Origin: Elmis aenea
Taxonomy: Eukaryota; Arthropoda; Insecta; Coleoptera; Elmidae
NCBI GenBank assembly: GCA_947652605.1
Contig: OX393581.1
Coordinates: 33,598,788-33,662,787, forward strand
DNA length: 64,000 bases
Direction of reading: 5' to 3'
A program made the translations under genes and the position numbers. Below the pieces are notes generated by a model. It ran no database searches. It was not told the origin of the DNA and saw only the letters and a program-made list of their open reading frames with translations. Shown here piece by piece: positions 1-10,859 of the stretch; within the stretch, counting starts at the first letter, position 1, and each line of letters begins with the position of its first letter.

Positions 1-342
1 TTCATTTAACATATTTGCTTTATCAACATCACACCTTTTACCGTTTTGTGGATGTACAATTTGTGTGTCTGTAATTTTATATTCATATAAACTACCTTCC
101 ATGAAGTTTTCCTTTTTCAGCGTCCCTAAATTCTCCATATATTTAAAATTAGAACTCAAAAATTCTTCATTAACTTCAAATAACTTGCTATCTGGTTTCA
201 CATCTTGATCGCTTGCTAACAATTGTAATTCATATTCTTCTTGCTCCACTTTAATTTGCTGGGTATTTGTTTTATCTACATACAGTTCATTTTCAGTTAC
301 ATTCACGTCACTGAAATCGATGTTACCAGTTATCGACGCCAT
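1..342 (-). CDS. Partial N-terminus of an unknown acidic, nuclear-type protein, cut by the window edge
   Basis: On the minus strand an ATG at 342 opens a frame of 114 codons that runs to base 1 without a stop, so the gene continues outside the window. The peptide starts MASITGNIDFSDV and is rich in Glu, Asp, Lys and Asn, with no transmembrane or signal segment. A short IKVEQEE stretch near residues 30-36 resembles the acidic leader of many insect C2H2 zinc-finger proteins, but no zinc finger is visible in this part, so the family is inference only. A 114-codon stop-free run starting with a clean ATG is unusual in DNA this AT-rich, which supports real coding. The start is preceded by AAACG, an acceptable eukaryotic context. 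No splice donor is obvious inside the visible part. It could alternatively be a retrocopy or a transposon-encoded protein. Confidence 0.65.
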   Translation of the reverse strand, partial: MASITGNIDFSDVNVTENELYVDKTNTQQIKVEQEEYELQLLASDQDVKPDSKLFEVNEEFLSSNFKYMENLGTLKKENFMEGSLYEYKITDTQIVHPQNGKRCDVDKANMLNE

Positions 343-781
343 CGTTTTATGCTATTTCTAATCAAACAAAGTAACTTACTGGCAAGTGTTTAAAGTTAGG
401 TTAGATCATGCCTGGCGCACTGAGGTGGGATGATGTTGTACGATGTCGAAGTGTCAAAAATAGTTAAACTCCAATTAACAGAGGTCGTCTTCATCGCCTG
501 TGTGACAAGGATAGATAAAAAATTAGAAAGTAATGAAACGCCGCCGCGGCAATTTTTGGTTGATGTTTGGTTTCCAAAGTGGTTTCGTTGTTTTTTCGTT
601 TAGTCCTCAAAACATGTTTAAGTCGTTCACGTCCGTCGTTCAGTACATAGATAAAGAACATAGTTCAGTATTGCATAGATAAGGACAGTATTGCTGTTTG
701 AATAATTTTAATTTGTTGTTTATGATTTATTTTTAATGACAAATTGTGCTGTGTGTGCTATTTTACGCTTCATTTTTCATC
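343..781. other. Intergenic region upstream of the edge gene
   Basis: This probably holds the promoter of the minus-strand edge gene. It includes a small GC-rich patch at 540-550 and initiator-like TCAGT words near 643 and 665. No TATA box or repeat is clear. It might be a bidirectional promoter if the small plus-strand frame at 782 is transcribed. Confidence 0.3.
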
Positions 782-850
782 ATGGTGGGAATGATCTGCA
801 CTGTCAAGGATTGTCATAGTTATGCTAGCAAGTATCTAGAATTAATGTAA
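782..850 (+). other. Small open frame with a THAP-like Cys pair, followed by a poly(A) signal
   Basis: An ATG at 782 opens a 22-codon frame ending in TAA at 848-850. It contains CTVKDC, a C-x4-C pair close to the start, which is how THAP zinc-binding domains begin. AATAAA follows at 918-923. The frame is far too short for a THAP domain (about 80-90 residues), so it is either a first exon with a weak donor inside, a remnant, or chance. The nearby THAP remnant at 2927..3127 makes a transposon relic plausible. Confidence 0.2.
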
Positions 851-2303
851 TTTTATTATTAGATATAAATGTAATATTTTATTATTGTACAAACAGATAA
901 ATTGTTCTTGCTGCCAAAATAAAATACTTTTTTTATATAGTTGTGTCTTTTGTAGTTTATAATGTGTTTCCTATTTTTTACATTATACCCAGCCATTTTT
1001 TTAATTAATCCTCGAATTGCATCAATGGCACCTTTTCAAAGAAATTCCAATAAAACTTGTGAATTTTTTATTTCTGTGCAAGCAAATTTTTTAAATTAAA
1101 CTCGGGCTTATTCATAATAACGTGCTTAAGGTTTAGAAACATATAATATGCCTAAACGTGGCCTAAATCAATTAAAATGTGATTTTATGATTTTTGTATA
1201 TAATGTTTTGCCAAAACAAACCATAATCACACTCAAATGAGTTTGAAAATCGTTTATTTGTACATATCAAGCATCCCGCGTTTCAGAAATTAAAAGTTTA
1301 GTTAGACTCCATTGGGCGTTTACACAAAAAAATAAAACTTGATAAAATATTTTTTAAATGATAATCTGATCTATAAAGTTTATTCTCAACCACCAAAAAT
1401 TAAAAAAAAAACGTCCAGTTCCGAGAAATAAATTTTTAAAATGCCCTTTATATTTCAAATTCTGAAACGCGCTGTGATTGGCCGTGACGTCACTCTCCGC
1501 ACAGTCCATGTGCAGCGGACTAGTTCCTATGCATCGCATAATGACAAGTTGTTATGTATTTTAATATAATATGTTTTTTCTTTTATTAACTATGTATATT
1601 ATTGCAATGTACGTAAATTATTATTGTGACAAGTTCTACACCTTTTTTTTTGGGATATTCAGAACAAATAAAGATTATTATTATTATTATGTTAGGCGCG
1701 AAGCGCGCGACGAAGACGCCGCAGGGGCGTACTTTGGCCGTCGATTGTAAATAATAAACGTAATCGAACAACAATTACAATTTATTATAATGAATAAAAT
1801 ACAAACAGTACCTACTGCCTTTTAACAGTATTAGCAAAAGAATGATCTCAAGCCAACCCCGAGACCCCTCAGGGTGGCTTCACAACATATCTTAAGTGTT
1901 TTTAACATAAACAAATATGACATTCCTGGACCAGGCATATTTGTGTTCAAATATTCTTTACGTATACAGTATTGCGAGAGGTTTTAACTAGTTGTTAGTT
2001 TAGTGTATATTTCATTATAAAACAAAGCAACTAAGTAAGTAAATTAATTATTTTGTAGAAATAATTCGATATTACTAAGGTCATTTAACAGGTGAAAATA
2101 TGAACAAAAAGTATGTTTCAGTTTATTGTTTAATAATAGGTGATTGTAAACATTAAAAAAATGTATCTACTACTCCTCTTTTAGTCATAGCTATATCTAA
2201 AAAACTTACAAAATTAATCTTAAATTCGAGGTAAATAAAATATGGGCCATATATAATAGTAGATGATTGATAAAGTTGGTTTCTCCTGTTGTTTGATTAT
2301 AGG

Positions 2304-2534
2304 TTAAATAAACGAAAAGTTGCTGGTTTTCAAACAGGTTTATTCGTTGCAAATTCTTTTTTTAAAAAAGATCCGACATGTTTCGCTGATGTTATTTTAT
2401 CGGCATCCTCAGGGCTAAAAATTATATATATATGCCGATAAAATAACATCGGCGAAACATGTCGGATCATTTTTAAAAAAAGAATTTGCAACGAATAAAC
2501 CTGTTTGAAAACCAGCAACTTTTCGTTTATTTAA
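2304..2534. repeat. 231-bp near-perfect foldback with hammerhead-like motif
   Basis: Arms of 103 bp (2304-2406 and 2432-2534) are reverse complements with only two mismatches, around a 25-base loop. Read on the minus strand, the left arm and loop contain CTGAGGA, a stem GCCGAT/ATCAGC and then GAAACATGTC. This resembles the CTGATGA-stem-GAAA core of hammerhead ribozymes found in Penelope-like retroelements, with one change in the first core segment. The ribozyme reading is inference. The high arm identity suggests a young insertion or duplication inside the older transposon. Confidence 0.7.
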
Positions 2535-2926
2535 TAGTAGATAATGTTCAATTCAATGATTCTACTATATTAATTTACACTTATAAGTTTTGAAATGTTA
2601 TCAGTTTTATGCTTAGATCATATAAAAAAAGGTATATGGCTTTTTGTAAAACAAGCACTATTAGTTCAGTATAAATATAATACAAATTTCATAAACGAAG
2701 CAACAGTGCTTTAAGACTAATCAGCATTTTTAATCAAACATAAACATGCACCAAATAGCATACTACAAATAAGTATTGTTTAAAACTGCAGATTTTTTTG
2801 TTGGAAAGTAATAGGCTGCTTCATATTACATATTATTGCCATATGATTAATGCTTAATGCTAATGATAATGTTTTTCACTTTAGTGTTTTTTTTTTGCAT
2901 AAATACTATTTAATATATTTTTTAGT

Positions 2927-3127
2927 TTATTCAAATTTTAAATGGTCTTCGCAACAATATAATTTAGTTTTTTCGCTTACGTCGGAAATACAACGTCTTG
3001 CTGCATCAAACCATTTTTTTCTTTTGGTGGAATTTTCCGGAACAGCAAAAAACAATTTTTCTGGGTTTTTTGTAGAAGTGGTCTTACATTCAGGCACAAA
3101 ACACCACTTTCTTCTGTACGACGACAT
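2927..3127 (-). pseudogene. Truncated THAP zinc-binding domain of a transposase
   Basis: From the ATG at 3127 the minus strand encodes about 66 residues with the THAP signature: WCFVPEC (C-x4-C) near residues 8-14, KWF near residues 39-41, and the closing CCEDH near residues 58-62 (C-x2-H). THAP domains bind DNA and start P-element-type transposases as well as host proteins. A stop follows soon after CCEDHLKFE, before the usual end of the domain, and no transposase catalytic region follows. It lies just inside the right end of the element at 1313..3372, as expected for a transposase reading inward. A host THAP gene exon is the alternative, but the early stop argues against it. Confidence 0.7.
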
Positions 3128-3568
3128 GGTTGCGTTATATTTACAACAAGCACACACGTGTGATTTGCCTCATCGAGGAGTACGTACGGAGTGTGACGTC
3201 ATTTCTCGTGCGCATCGTTCAAGCCGTTTACGGCGCAACTTGTCGCGGGAAGACTTTAATCGTTAATAATAAATAAACGAAGTTGATTTAAACAATTTTA
3301 ACTTCACATATGATATTCTGAACACCAAATCTATCAAATTCTGAAGAAATTAAAAATTAGTGTAAACGCCCATTAACAGATAATATGCTCAAAATGTTTA
3401 ACATTGCAGTGTCCTATCTATATTGTTTCTGATCTATGGGTTAGATTTACGTTGTCGTTTAGAAAATGTTTAGTTGAACTACCCGACGCTATATGAACTA
3501 TTCACGAAATTAACTGTATATGTGAAGCAAGCGCTATCCGTACAATAATGTAAAGGTGTAAACTGTAA

Positions 3569-3911
3569 GGGACACCGCACACTACCGACTTTTTAGTCGG
3601 CCGACAGTTTAGTCGTCTTCGCAAAAGGCATGAGTGTTTATGAGAGCGCGCACACTTACCGATTATTTAGTTGGCCTTACCGATTATTTAGTTGGCCGAC
3701 TAAATAATCGTATCAGAGACCCGATTCCCTTTGGACAAAAAAGTCGGCCTACGTTGAAATAGTACAGGCCTGTAATTGGACAAAATAGTCGGTCAACTAA
3801 AAAGTCGGTAGTGTGTCCAACTAAACTATTTAGTCGGTGACAAATCCCTGTGATAGCCCGATAACAACTAAACTGTTGGCCGACTAAAAAGTCGGTAGTG
3901 TGAAGTGTCCC
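3569..3911. mobile_element. PIF/Harbinger-type MITE with TAA target duplication
   Basis: The ends GGGACAC and GTGTCCC start inverted repeats of about 45 bp with the shared inner block CACACTACCGAC. It is flanked by TAA on both sides (3566-3568, 3912-3914). The interior repeats the word pair CGACTAAA/TTTAGTCG many times, so the whole element can fold. There is no coding capacity. The 3-bp TAA duplication suggests PIF/Harbinger mobilisation. Confidence 0.75.
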
Positions 3912-3946
3912 TAAAGAAAGATATCATTTCAATATTTCGTGAGATG

Positions 3947-4286
3947 CAGGGGCGGACCGCGAACCGTTAACCGTGGGTGCCTTGGACTAACACTGTTTGG
4001 GGGTCTACCCAATTGACTATTGACCCAAGTTTGAGTTAGTTGTGGGTTGTGTCAATTCATTCCATGGTGTAGTAGGCTTAGGCAGGACCGTCGAGAAGGA
4101 GGGGAGTAGTGGGGTAAAATTCCCCGGTCCCGGAATTCACAGGAGACCGTTCATCATCCCACAATTGGGATAAGTAAATAAATTTTCAAATAATTTATTT
4201 ACTTGGGGCCCATGTAACATTTTTCTCCCGGGCCCGGCGACGTCTCTCCTCGCCTCTGGGCTTGCTTAGGCCCAAGTACGGCCCTG
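3947..4286. mobile_element. hAT-like non-autonomous remnant
   Basis: The left end reads CAGGGGCGGAC and the right end GTACGGCCCTG, which are typical hAT-style termini. The segment is more GC-rich than its surroundings. The flanking 8-mers do not match cleanly, so either the boundaries are off or the copy is old. Confidence 0.4.
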
Positions 4287-4326
4287 TATTTGATATATTA
4301 CATAACTTGACCGCACGATCTATTAA

Positions 4327-4562
4327 GGCCCGCTGCACGTACGTTTTTCTACCGTCCGGCAGCCGCACGGCAGACGTACGGTGCCGAGTTGCTTTGATGC
4401 ATACCTATGTTTCCTTGGAGATCTACTTAACTTGGACGTCCGGCAGCCGCGCGGCGACGGATGTACGTGTGCAGCACCCAATATGTTTTCTAGTACTCTA
4501 GGTCGCAACTCTGGCACCGTACGTCTACCGCACGGCAGAAAAACGTACGTGTGCAGCGGGCC
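4327..4562. mobile_element. GC-rich PIF/Harbinger-type MITE with TAA target duplication
   Basis: The termini GGCCCGCTGCAC and GTGCAGCGGGCC start inverted repeats of about 60 bp (with CGTACGTTTTTCT inside both). TAA flanks both sides (4324-4326, 4563-4565). It is 236 bp and non-coding; open frames within it arise from the palindromic structure. Confidence 0.75.
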
Positions 4563-5566
4563 TAACTCGCATTTTGCTCTCCAGCTTCAGTAAATATACT
4601 GTGTAAAATAAACAGTATTCAGCGGGACTTGCTTTAGTTGCTTAGCCTTACTCGTCCATGGACATGCATAACGCGGTGTTAAATGATGCTTAGGGTTCCG
4701 TAATAAATGAATTGATTAAAGCTGGTAGCAATAAGTGGATCGTCCGGTTCCGCTACAGATACCGGAATAGCTTCTATGAACAACTGTAACGGATATTATA
4801 CCAAAACATTTCAATTATTTGTTAGTGGAAGTTGTTATGCAATTTACTTCCTTCCAAATTGGTGATGATGAATCATTGTACAAATATGTTTTACGCAATT
4901 TTTTAATCTCTGATTAAGTAGTGAATGTTGTAACGTACTAGTATTTGGCACTGGACACGTTCAATTGTTTTTAAGAATTACGCGAGACAAAGTAGATAGC
5001 CATGTTAAATCGAGAGATAACACGATCGTAAACAAAAAAAAAATCTAAAGTGTGCGTTTCGTTGATTAATATAACATAAATATGTAATTTTTTTCCAGCT
5101 TTATTTTTAGTCAATCATAAATATTTTAGAAGGCTATATCCTACACTACACCTACCTGTATTTTGTCGATTCTGACAATTGAACGAACACTGACCGCTGG
5201 GCAACCAAAGACGACCAATAGTAGATGATAAATTTTGCCAAATTAACCAATTTGCTAATAGTGCGTTACATTCAAGGAAATTCAAGATATTCGTAAAATT
5301 ATCACCACGGTTTTTTTATATACTGTGGTGATATTTTGAACTTATAATATATTCTATCTATCTACATGCGATTTAGATTACGGCTGTCGATTTCTCTCGC
5401 TTCCTTATTTCAATTTTTGCCTGTTCTTCCAATCATCTTCATTTAAGCCTCATGCAGCCCTTCCTTCCTTTTCTTCGTGACCCCAATTTCTTCTTGGTCG
5501 ACCTCTTCTACTTATATATAGCGGTACCTACTTCCATATTCTTTTGGTCCATCTGTCTCCGGTATA

Positions 5567-7071
5567 CAGGGTGGTGCTTTTTTCGATGCTCACCATTGCT
5601 ATCTTGGAAACGGTAAGAGATACAAGGTCGGTTAAATTAGAGAAAAGTTGCACATTTTTATGGTCATTGAGAATCTGAAAAGAAATCCTGGATATTTTAA
5701 TTCGTTTTTGATTTATTACAAAAAAACTGATAAATGTGATTTTAGAAAAATATTATTATCTGCTCTACCACTGATTCTATTTAATTTAAACTTTGTAACT
5801 TTATGTTTTTGACCATCCTGGGTTTGATAACATCAACAGAAATTTTCTAAACCTTCTAGATTTCAAGTTGCGATAGTCAACTTTTTTATTTCTAATGGCC
5901 GCCATATTGGATTTTTACACCATCAGACAGACAAAAAAATTAGCTTTTCAGATTGGTAACCAACATACCTTTTTTCTTTCAAAAAACTTCTTGAAATTTG
6001 AAAATTTGTATAAATAATCTATAAAATCGTGAATGTTCTGAAAAACAATTGAAATTATAATATAAATAAACGTGACACAACATTTTATAGGTCTAATAAA
6101 ATAACGAAATGACAATAAATTTAAAACACCAGATAAATAATTATTTAAATTGTTTAAAGTGCGCGCCGTTATGTATGATGTAGTGGTTAGTCCTCAAATT
6201 CATTTCGTCCACTGCCTTTAGGATAGTTTGTCTCGAAATAGAGTCGAAAGCATTTTTGATTTTACGGCGAAGAAGTTAAATATTTTCCGTTAGGGTTGCA
6301 TAAACAACATCAATGTAAAAGTAATCCATAGGCATTAAACATGGCGATCGCGGAGGCCAATGAACAGGATCAAACGTATCAAGTCATGAATTTTGAAAGA
6401 GTAAATCTAAATTAATATCCTTTTACAATGTGGGCGTTGTGAGGACCAGCTCCTTCTTGCTGAAACTACTGATGATTTTGAATTTTTAATAATGGCAATT
6501 CGCCCAACATATTTTCTAAATATGTTTCCAACAATCTTAATTTCGTTATCATTAGACCAATAAAATGTTCCGTAGCTTTTATTTATCTCATAATTTCAAT
6601 TGTTTTTCATAATTTTATGAATTATTTATACAAATTTTAAAATTTCAACAAGTTTTTTGAAAGAAAAAAGGTTTGTTGGTTACCAATGTGAAAAGCTAAT
6701 TTTTTGTCTGTCTGATGGTGTAAAAATTCAATATGGCGGCCATAAGAAATAAAAAAGTTGACTATCGCAACTTGAAATCTAGAAGGCTTAGAAAATTTCT
6801 GTTAACGTCATCAAAACCAGGACGGTCAAAAACATGAAGTTACCAAGTTTAAATTAAATAGAATCAGTGGTAGAGAAGATAATAATATTTTTCTAAAATC
6901 ACATTTTTCAGTTTTTTTGTAATAAATCAAACACGAATCAAAATATCTAGGATTTCTTTTCAGATTCTTAATCGTCATAAAAATGTGCAACTTTTCTCTA
7001 ATTTAACCGACCTTGTATCTCTTACCGTTTCCAAGATAGCAATGGTGAGCATCGAAAAAAGCACCACCCTG
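5567..7071. mobile_element. Tc1/mariner-like element with about 480-bp TIRs
   Basis: The element starts CAGGGTGGTGC and ends GCACCACCCTG with TA on both sides (5565-5566, 7072-7073). The inverted repeats are very long, about 5567-6050 and 6590-7071, and share words such as ATGGCGGCCAT and CTGTCTGATGGTG. The centre holds a decayed transposase end on the minus strand. Other CAGGGTG-ended relatives are at 10052, 20998 and 62822. Confidence 0.8.
6141..6480 (-). pseudogene. Decayed C-terminal part of a DDE transposase
   Basis: Read on the minus strand, the fragment contains QQEGAGPHNAH, corresponding to the QQDGAPPH block of Tc1/mariner-type DDE transposases. Further on it has HWPPRSPCLMPMDYF, matching the family WPPRSPDLTPLDYF block that carries a catalytic Asp just before the third acidic residue. 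The frame then continues to a natural-looking C-terminus (stop at 6141-6143). Several in-frame stops and a frame change separate these blocks. The first catalytic Asp and the DNA-binding N-terminus are absent, so it is inactive. Confidence 0.7.
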
Positions 7072-7524
7072 TATGCCCATAGCACATAGGATCTTAGTCT
7101 TATAAGTTCTATTGATTCTATAATGTCTACATCTACACCCATTTCATCTCGTAGGTATATCTTTGTTTCTATTCTTGTCTGTTCTTGTATAGCCTCAACA
7201 TCGTCGCCAGTAATCCATCTCCATTACCTTGATCCTTTACTTCCCCGACTGACGTATTTACCTACCATAGTTTTGATCCGTATGTGTACTGGCACTTTCG
7301 ACTATTGTTTTGTAGATTTTAATTATTGTATTTTTAGTTGCTTTTTCAGTTGCCTTGCAGGGAGGCATTGGTTCGCCAAAAGCTAGAAGAACAAAATTTT
7401 GCTAAGACATTTTTCGGTTCTCCAGAATAGGGAGTTGGAATATTGAACCAGCAACCCAATACATACTTACAAAATAAAAACTAAACAACGCGAAAACTTC
7501 TAGTAAAATATATTCAAACCTATA

Positions 7525-8067
7525 CCGGGTGATTCAGTTTGACTGTCGCACCCCTATAACTATGTAAGTATTGAGAATTTTCGAGAAAAATCAGTTCAAC
7601 GTTTATTCAAATTATAGCAAACAGTCTATTTAACATAACAAAAAACGATCAAATCTTAAAAATTATACGGTAACTATCAATGAAAATGTATTAAAAATTA
7701 ATTTTTAATTTTTAATAAAAATAAAAACAAATAATAAACGCCGACATAAAAAATTAGATTTTAATGTATTCAAAATGGCCGCCACTGCTGATTTTTCTCG
7801 ATTTTGTTTGAATGTATGCCTACTTTTTGAGTACATGGTCGGATTCAGAATTAAATTCTCTATCCGAATCAACAAAAAAATGTATACTATGTAATTTAAA
7901 AAAAAACAGTTGCCTATCGCGGATTTGACATACGTCATCGTAGAGGTAACAAAAACACATCACTTAGTAGAGAATTTCTCACTGATTTCAAATATATAAG
8001 GGTTGTTGGGGTTATTCTCAATACTTAAAAAGTTATAGGGGTGCGACAGTCAAACTGAATCACCCGG
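7525..8067. mobile_element. MITE with CCGGGTGATTC ends and TA duplication
   Basis: The termini CCGGGTGATTCAGTTTGACT and its reverse complement start inverted repeats of about 50 bp (the block CTGTCGCACCCCTATAACT occurs in both), flanked by TA (7523-7524, 8068-8069). The 543-bp interior shows no transposase. Insertion at TA indicates Tc1/mariner-type mobilisation. Confidence 0.75.
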
Positions 8068-8069
8068 TA

Positions 8070-9940
8070 TACTATAAAACTAAGGTTGTGCTTGAAAAAA
8101 TTGTGAGCGCATATTTTTTCTGCTTGAAATAAAATTCACTAAAAACCGCGTTGATAAAAAAAATATTATTACTGTTACTGCCGTAATCAGTATAATGTAA
8201 AAATAGACATTATCGAACCAACATGAACCTAGCAATTCTAAGTATTTTGATATCAAACTTATTTTGTTCAATTGAAACTATTATCTTATTCTTTTAATTT
8301 TTTTAACTTTTGTTTTCGACGAACTATTAAGTGAACCGCACAATTGGATTTAATTCGTTGTTACAGTTACGAATTATTTTTAAAGGATTCGCGATTACTA
8401 GATTCTCTGGAAAGTTCATTATTTAGTTGTTTGTCACAATTATCTTAGTTTAATCTTAAGGTTAGCAACATCCGAAATGCCATTGTACTGATTAAAGCGA
8501 ATAAAGGAGGGTAGTTGCGGCTTATCCTGCTTTATCCAGACTTACTTGTTGACAATCTTTTCATGTCCTATTAGTTGTTCAAAATCTTTGCTTAGTTTTA
8601 GTGTATCTGAGAACGAAATTATTGAAGTAAGTATCGATTATTTTGAAAACATCAATAAAAAGAACCGATTGCTTCGGAACGAATTGGTTTTGATACATTT
8701 AAGTTGATAAAAGACGATGAAAAGTATTTTTATTTCAGTAAGCCTGTGGTGACAAACCGCTGTGTTTTGATTTTTAGGATTTTTATGTTTTCAAGTTGGT
8801 AAAACGGTCATTGAGGTCGCCTAAATTTATTGACTAATAATTTTGAACTAAACTTTCTTGCCGTCATTCTATTTGGTAAAGACGCAATACAATTAAAAAC
8901 AAATGAACGCGAACAAGTTGAGCAGGAACGTACGTTTACAGCATAGGCCAGTGTAGACAAACTAAGACGTCCTTAGATAACCAGCGAACACGAAAGAAAT
9001 AGGTGTAATATTATCTCTTTTTTTCCGGTTGTTTTTAAAGCAAATTAAATCTACACCAACAACACGCTAAAATATTCACATTCAATATGTAAATAGTATA
9101 CTACATGAAAATAAGTCAAAGAAGCATATTACGTATGAGTTGAACAGTTGGACACGGAGCCTCATAACGGCGAGTGCGTGATTACTTCAGACTCGAGTTT
9201 TGTAGTGTACTTTTTCTACGATCACATAATACATATGATTTTATCCGTTTTTTTTAGGCGAATAATAAACACACTTACTTGTATGTAGGTACGCTATTAA
9301 CTGTCAAGTTTGACGTGAGTCTACTTTGACATTTCTAGACAAATGTGCTTTTTGCTTACCGTATCTAAAGACTCACTTACTCTTACTATGCATGCAGGCT
9401 GTACAGTAATAGTCATTTACAGAGGTGGTCTTAGAAAAATGATCTATTTACTTAAGAATTATGTATGTAATAATTTTTGTTTTACTGCTTCTCGAAAAGA
9501 TAAAAATGAGGCAAATATTTTATAGGAATTGATGATAACAACAATACAAATTCGACGAAATAACATGATTAGGTATCTCGCCTACTATTAACGCTTAATG
9601 AATGATTAATGTCAAAAATGTGTAGATTTTACACAAATTTAGAAACATTCACAAAATATTTATTTTCAAGAAAATTATATTAATGTTAATATTACAGAAA
9701 TCGTTATAACTTAAAAAGGTATTTAATTGAGTTCATCACGATTAATCTAATGTTTTCATTTAAAATTTATCTTTGTACTTAAAAAGATACAACCTTTTTT
9801 TATGACATTTATTGGCGAATCAAATATTTTCATATTGTCTGTTCATTCTTATTTCAAATATATAATTATAATATAATAACCACGCTAAATATATTCTTAC
9901 TTACAGGCAAACACTGTGTTCATTTACATCTTATTACATA
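8070..9940. other. Intergenic, nothing recognised
   Basis: AT-rich sequence with no exon-like GC island, inverted repeat or known element. Short open frames here look like chance. Confidence 0.4.
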
Positions 9941-10051
9941 CAGGGTGTCCCACAAGGTACGCCTTCGCTAATTTTTGCATAAATCGAATGTTAAGGACCT
10001 AAATAAAACGTTTTTAGCAAAAACCAGTTTGTTAATGTATCCCTTTGCATA

Positions 10052-10857
10052 CAGGATGTCCCAGTTAGGGTGTACAGCATGGTAATCTCGTAAATGGTAA
10101 GAGATACAGAGTTGGTTTAATAGGTCAAAATGATGATTTACAAGACCCACACGATTAAAATATGTTTCACTTGCCGCTTCAGAATTATTATTACCTTGAA
10201 TAAAACATTCTAACATATCATACTTTTCGTAATATTCGTAAGCCATTTCGTGTTTTTAAGGTACAAAAATATTAACAATCAACAACTAAACGTGATTATT
10301 TCTGTCAAACTATAATTTACACAACAGAATGACAGTTTGTTTTACCAGTTATATTCTTAATGACATAAGCCTACTACTAAAAACAAAATAAAATATGAAA
10401 AATTACCTAATTTTTGCTATAATGTAACGAAAATGAATAAATCGACTCCACATGATATATAAATATTGTTGGAATGGGGAAAAAATCCTCTTTCTCGTGA
10501 TGCCACAGCCAACTATAGGTTTTATTTTTAAAAAAATACAACTTTATGTCACAACTCGAATTTCGATATTTTTTTTGAAAAATTGTCTACGCCACTGTAT
10601 TCTTATCAAAAAAGTGTCTGTAGAACGTCAAAATTATTTTTCTTTATTTTCATAAACAAGCGAGATATAGTCGTAAAACGAAAAGTTGAAAAATCGAGTT
10701 ATCGGCAATAACTTGAAAACAAAAGACGATAACCAATTTTAGTTTTCACTATTAACTTTTTTCAAAAAAAAGAAGGTCGAGGAAACGGGGCCCGTTCTTC
10801 GATACCTCTTACAGTTACCGACATTCCCTATGAAAACATCGAAATTTGCCCACCCTG
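10052..10857. mobile_element. Internally deleted CAGGGTG-family element
   Basis: The left end CAGGATGTCCC (preceded by TA) and right end CACCCTG (followed by TA at 10858-10859) bracket an 806-bp element. Inside is the start of a transposase on the minus strand. A second similar end (CAGGGTGTCCC at 9941) lies just to the left, so two copies abut or one end was duplicated. Confidence 0.55.
10110..10246 (-). pseudogene. N-terminal helix-turn-helix scrap of the CAGGGTG-family transposase
   Basis: The ATG at 10246 on the minus strand begins MAYEYYEKYDMLECFIQGNN, which resembles the conserved start of an insect transposase family (DUF4817-type HTH: Y-x2-E-x-A-DML, then a G-N and an SEAA-like helix). 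Homology breaks off after about 40 residues where the terminal repeat begins, so the rest of the protein has been deleted. It complements the C-terminal scrap at 6141..6480. Assignment is from memory of the family pattern. Confidence 0.5.
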
Positions 10858-10859
10858 TA

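Larger units (their letters stand above)
1313..3372. mobile_element. Degenerate DNA transposon with THAP remnant (P-like)
   Basis: Both ends carry the 13-bp inverted repeat TGGGCGTTTACAC (1313-1325, and reverse complement 3360-3372). Both subterminal regions contain a GACGTCA word in a relatively GC-rich patch (near 1487 and 3197). The interior has a THAP-domain remnant on the minus strand near the right end and an unrelated 231-bp foldback. P/THAP9-type transposases begin with a THAP domain, so a P-like origin is inferred. I could not find a clean 8-bp target duplication, and only a scrap of the transposase remains, so this is a dead non-autonomous copy. Confidence 0.5.

Noticed and set aside
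2850..3266. 138-codon plus-strand frame
   Set aside because: It is the antisense shadow of the THAP remnant and the GC-rich end of the P-like element.
4262..4593. Overlapping frames of 64 to 79 codons on both strands
   Set aside because: They fall on the GC-rich palindromic MITE at 4327..4562.
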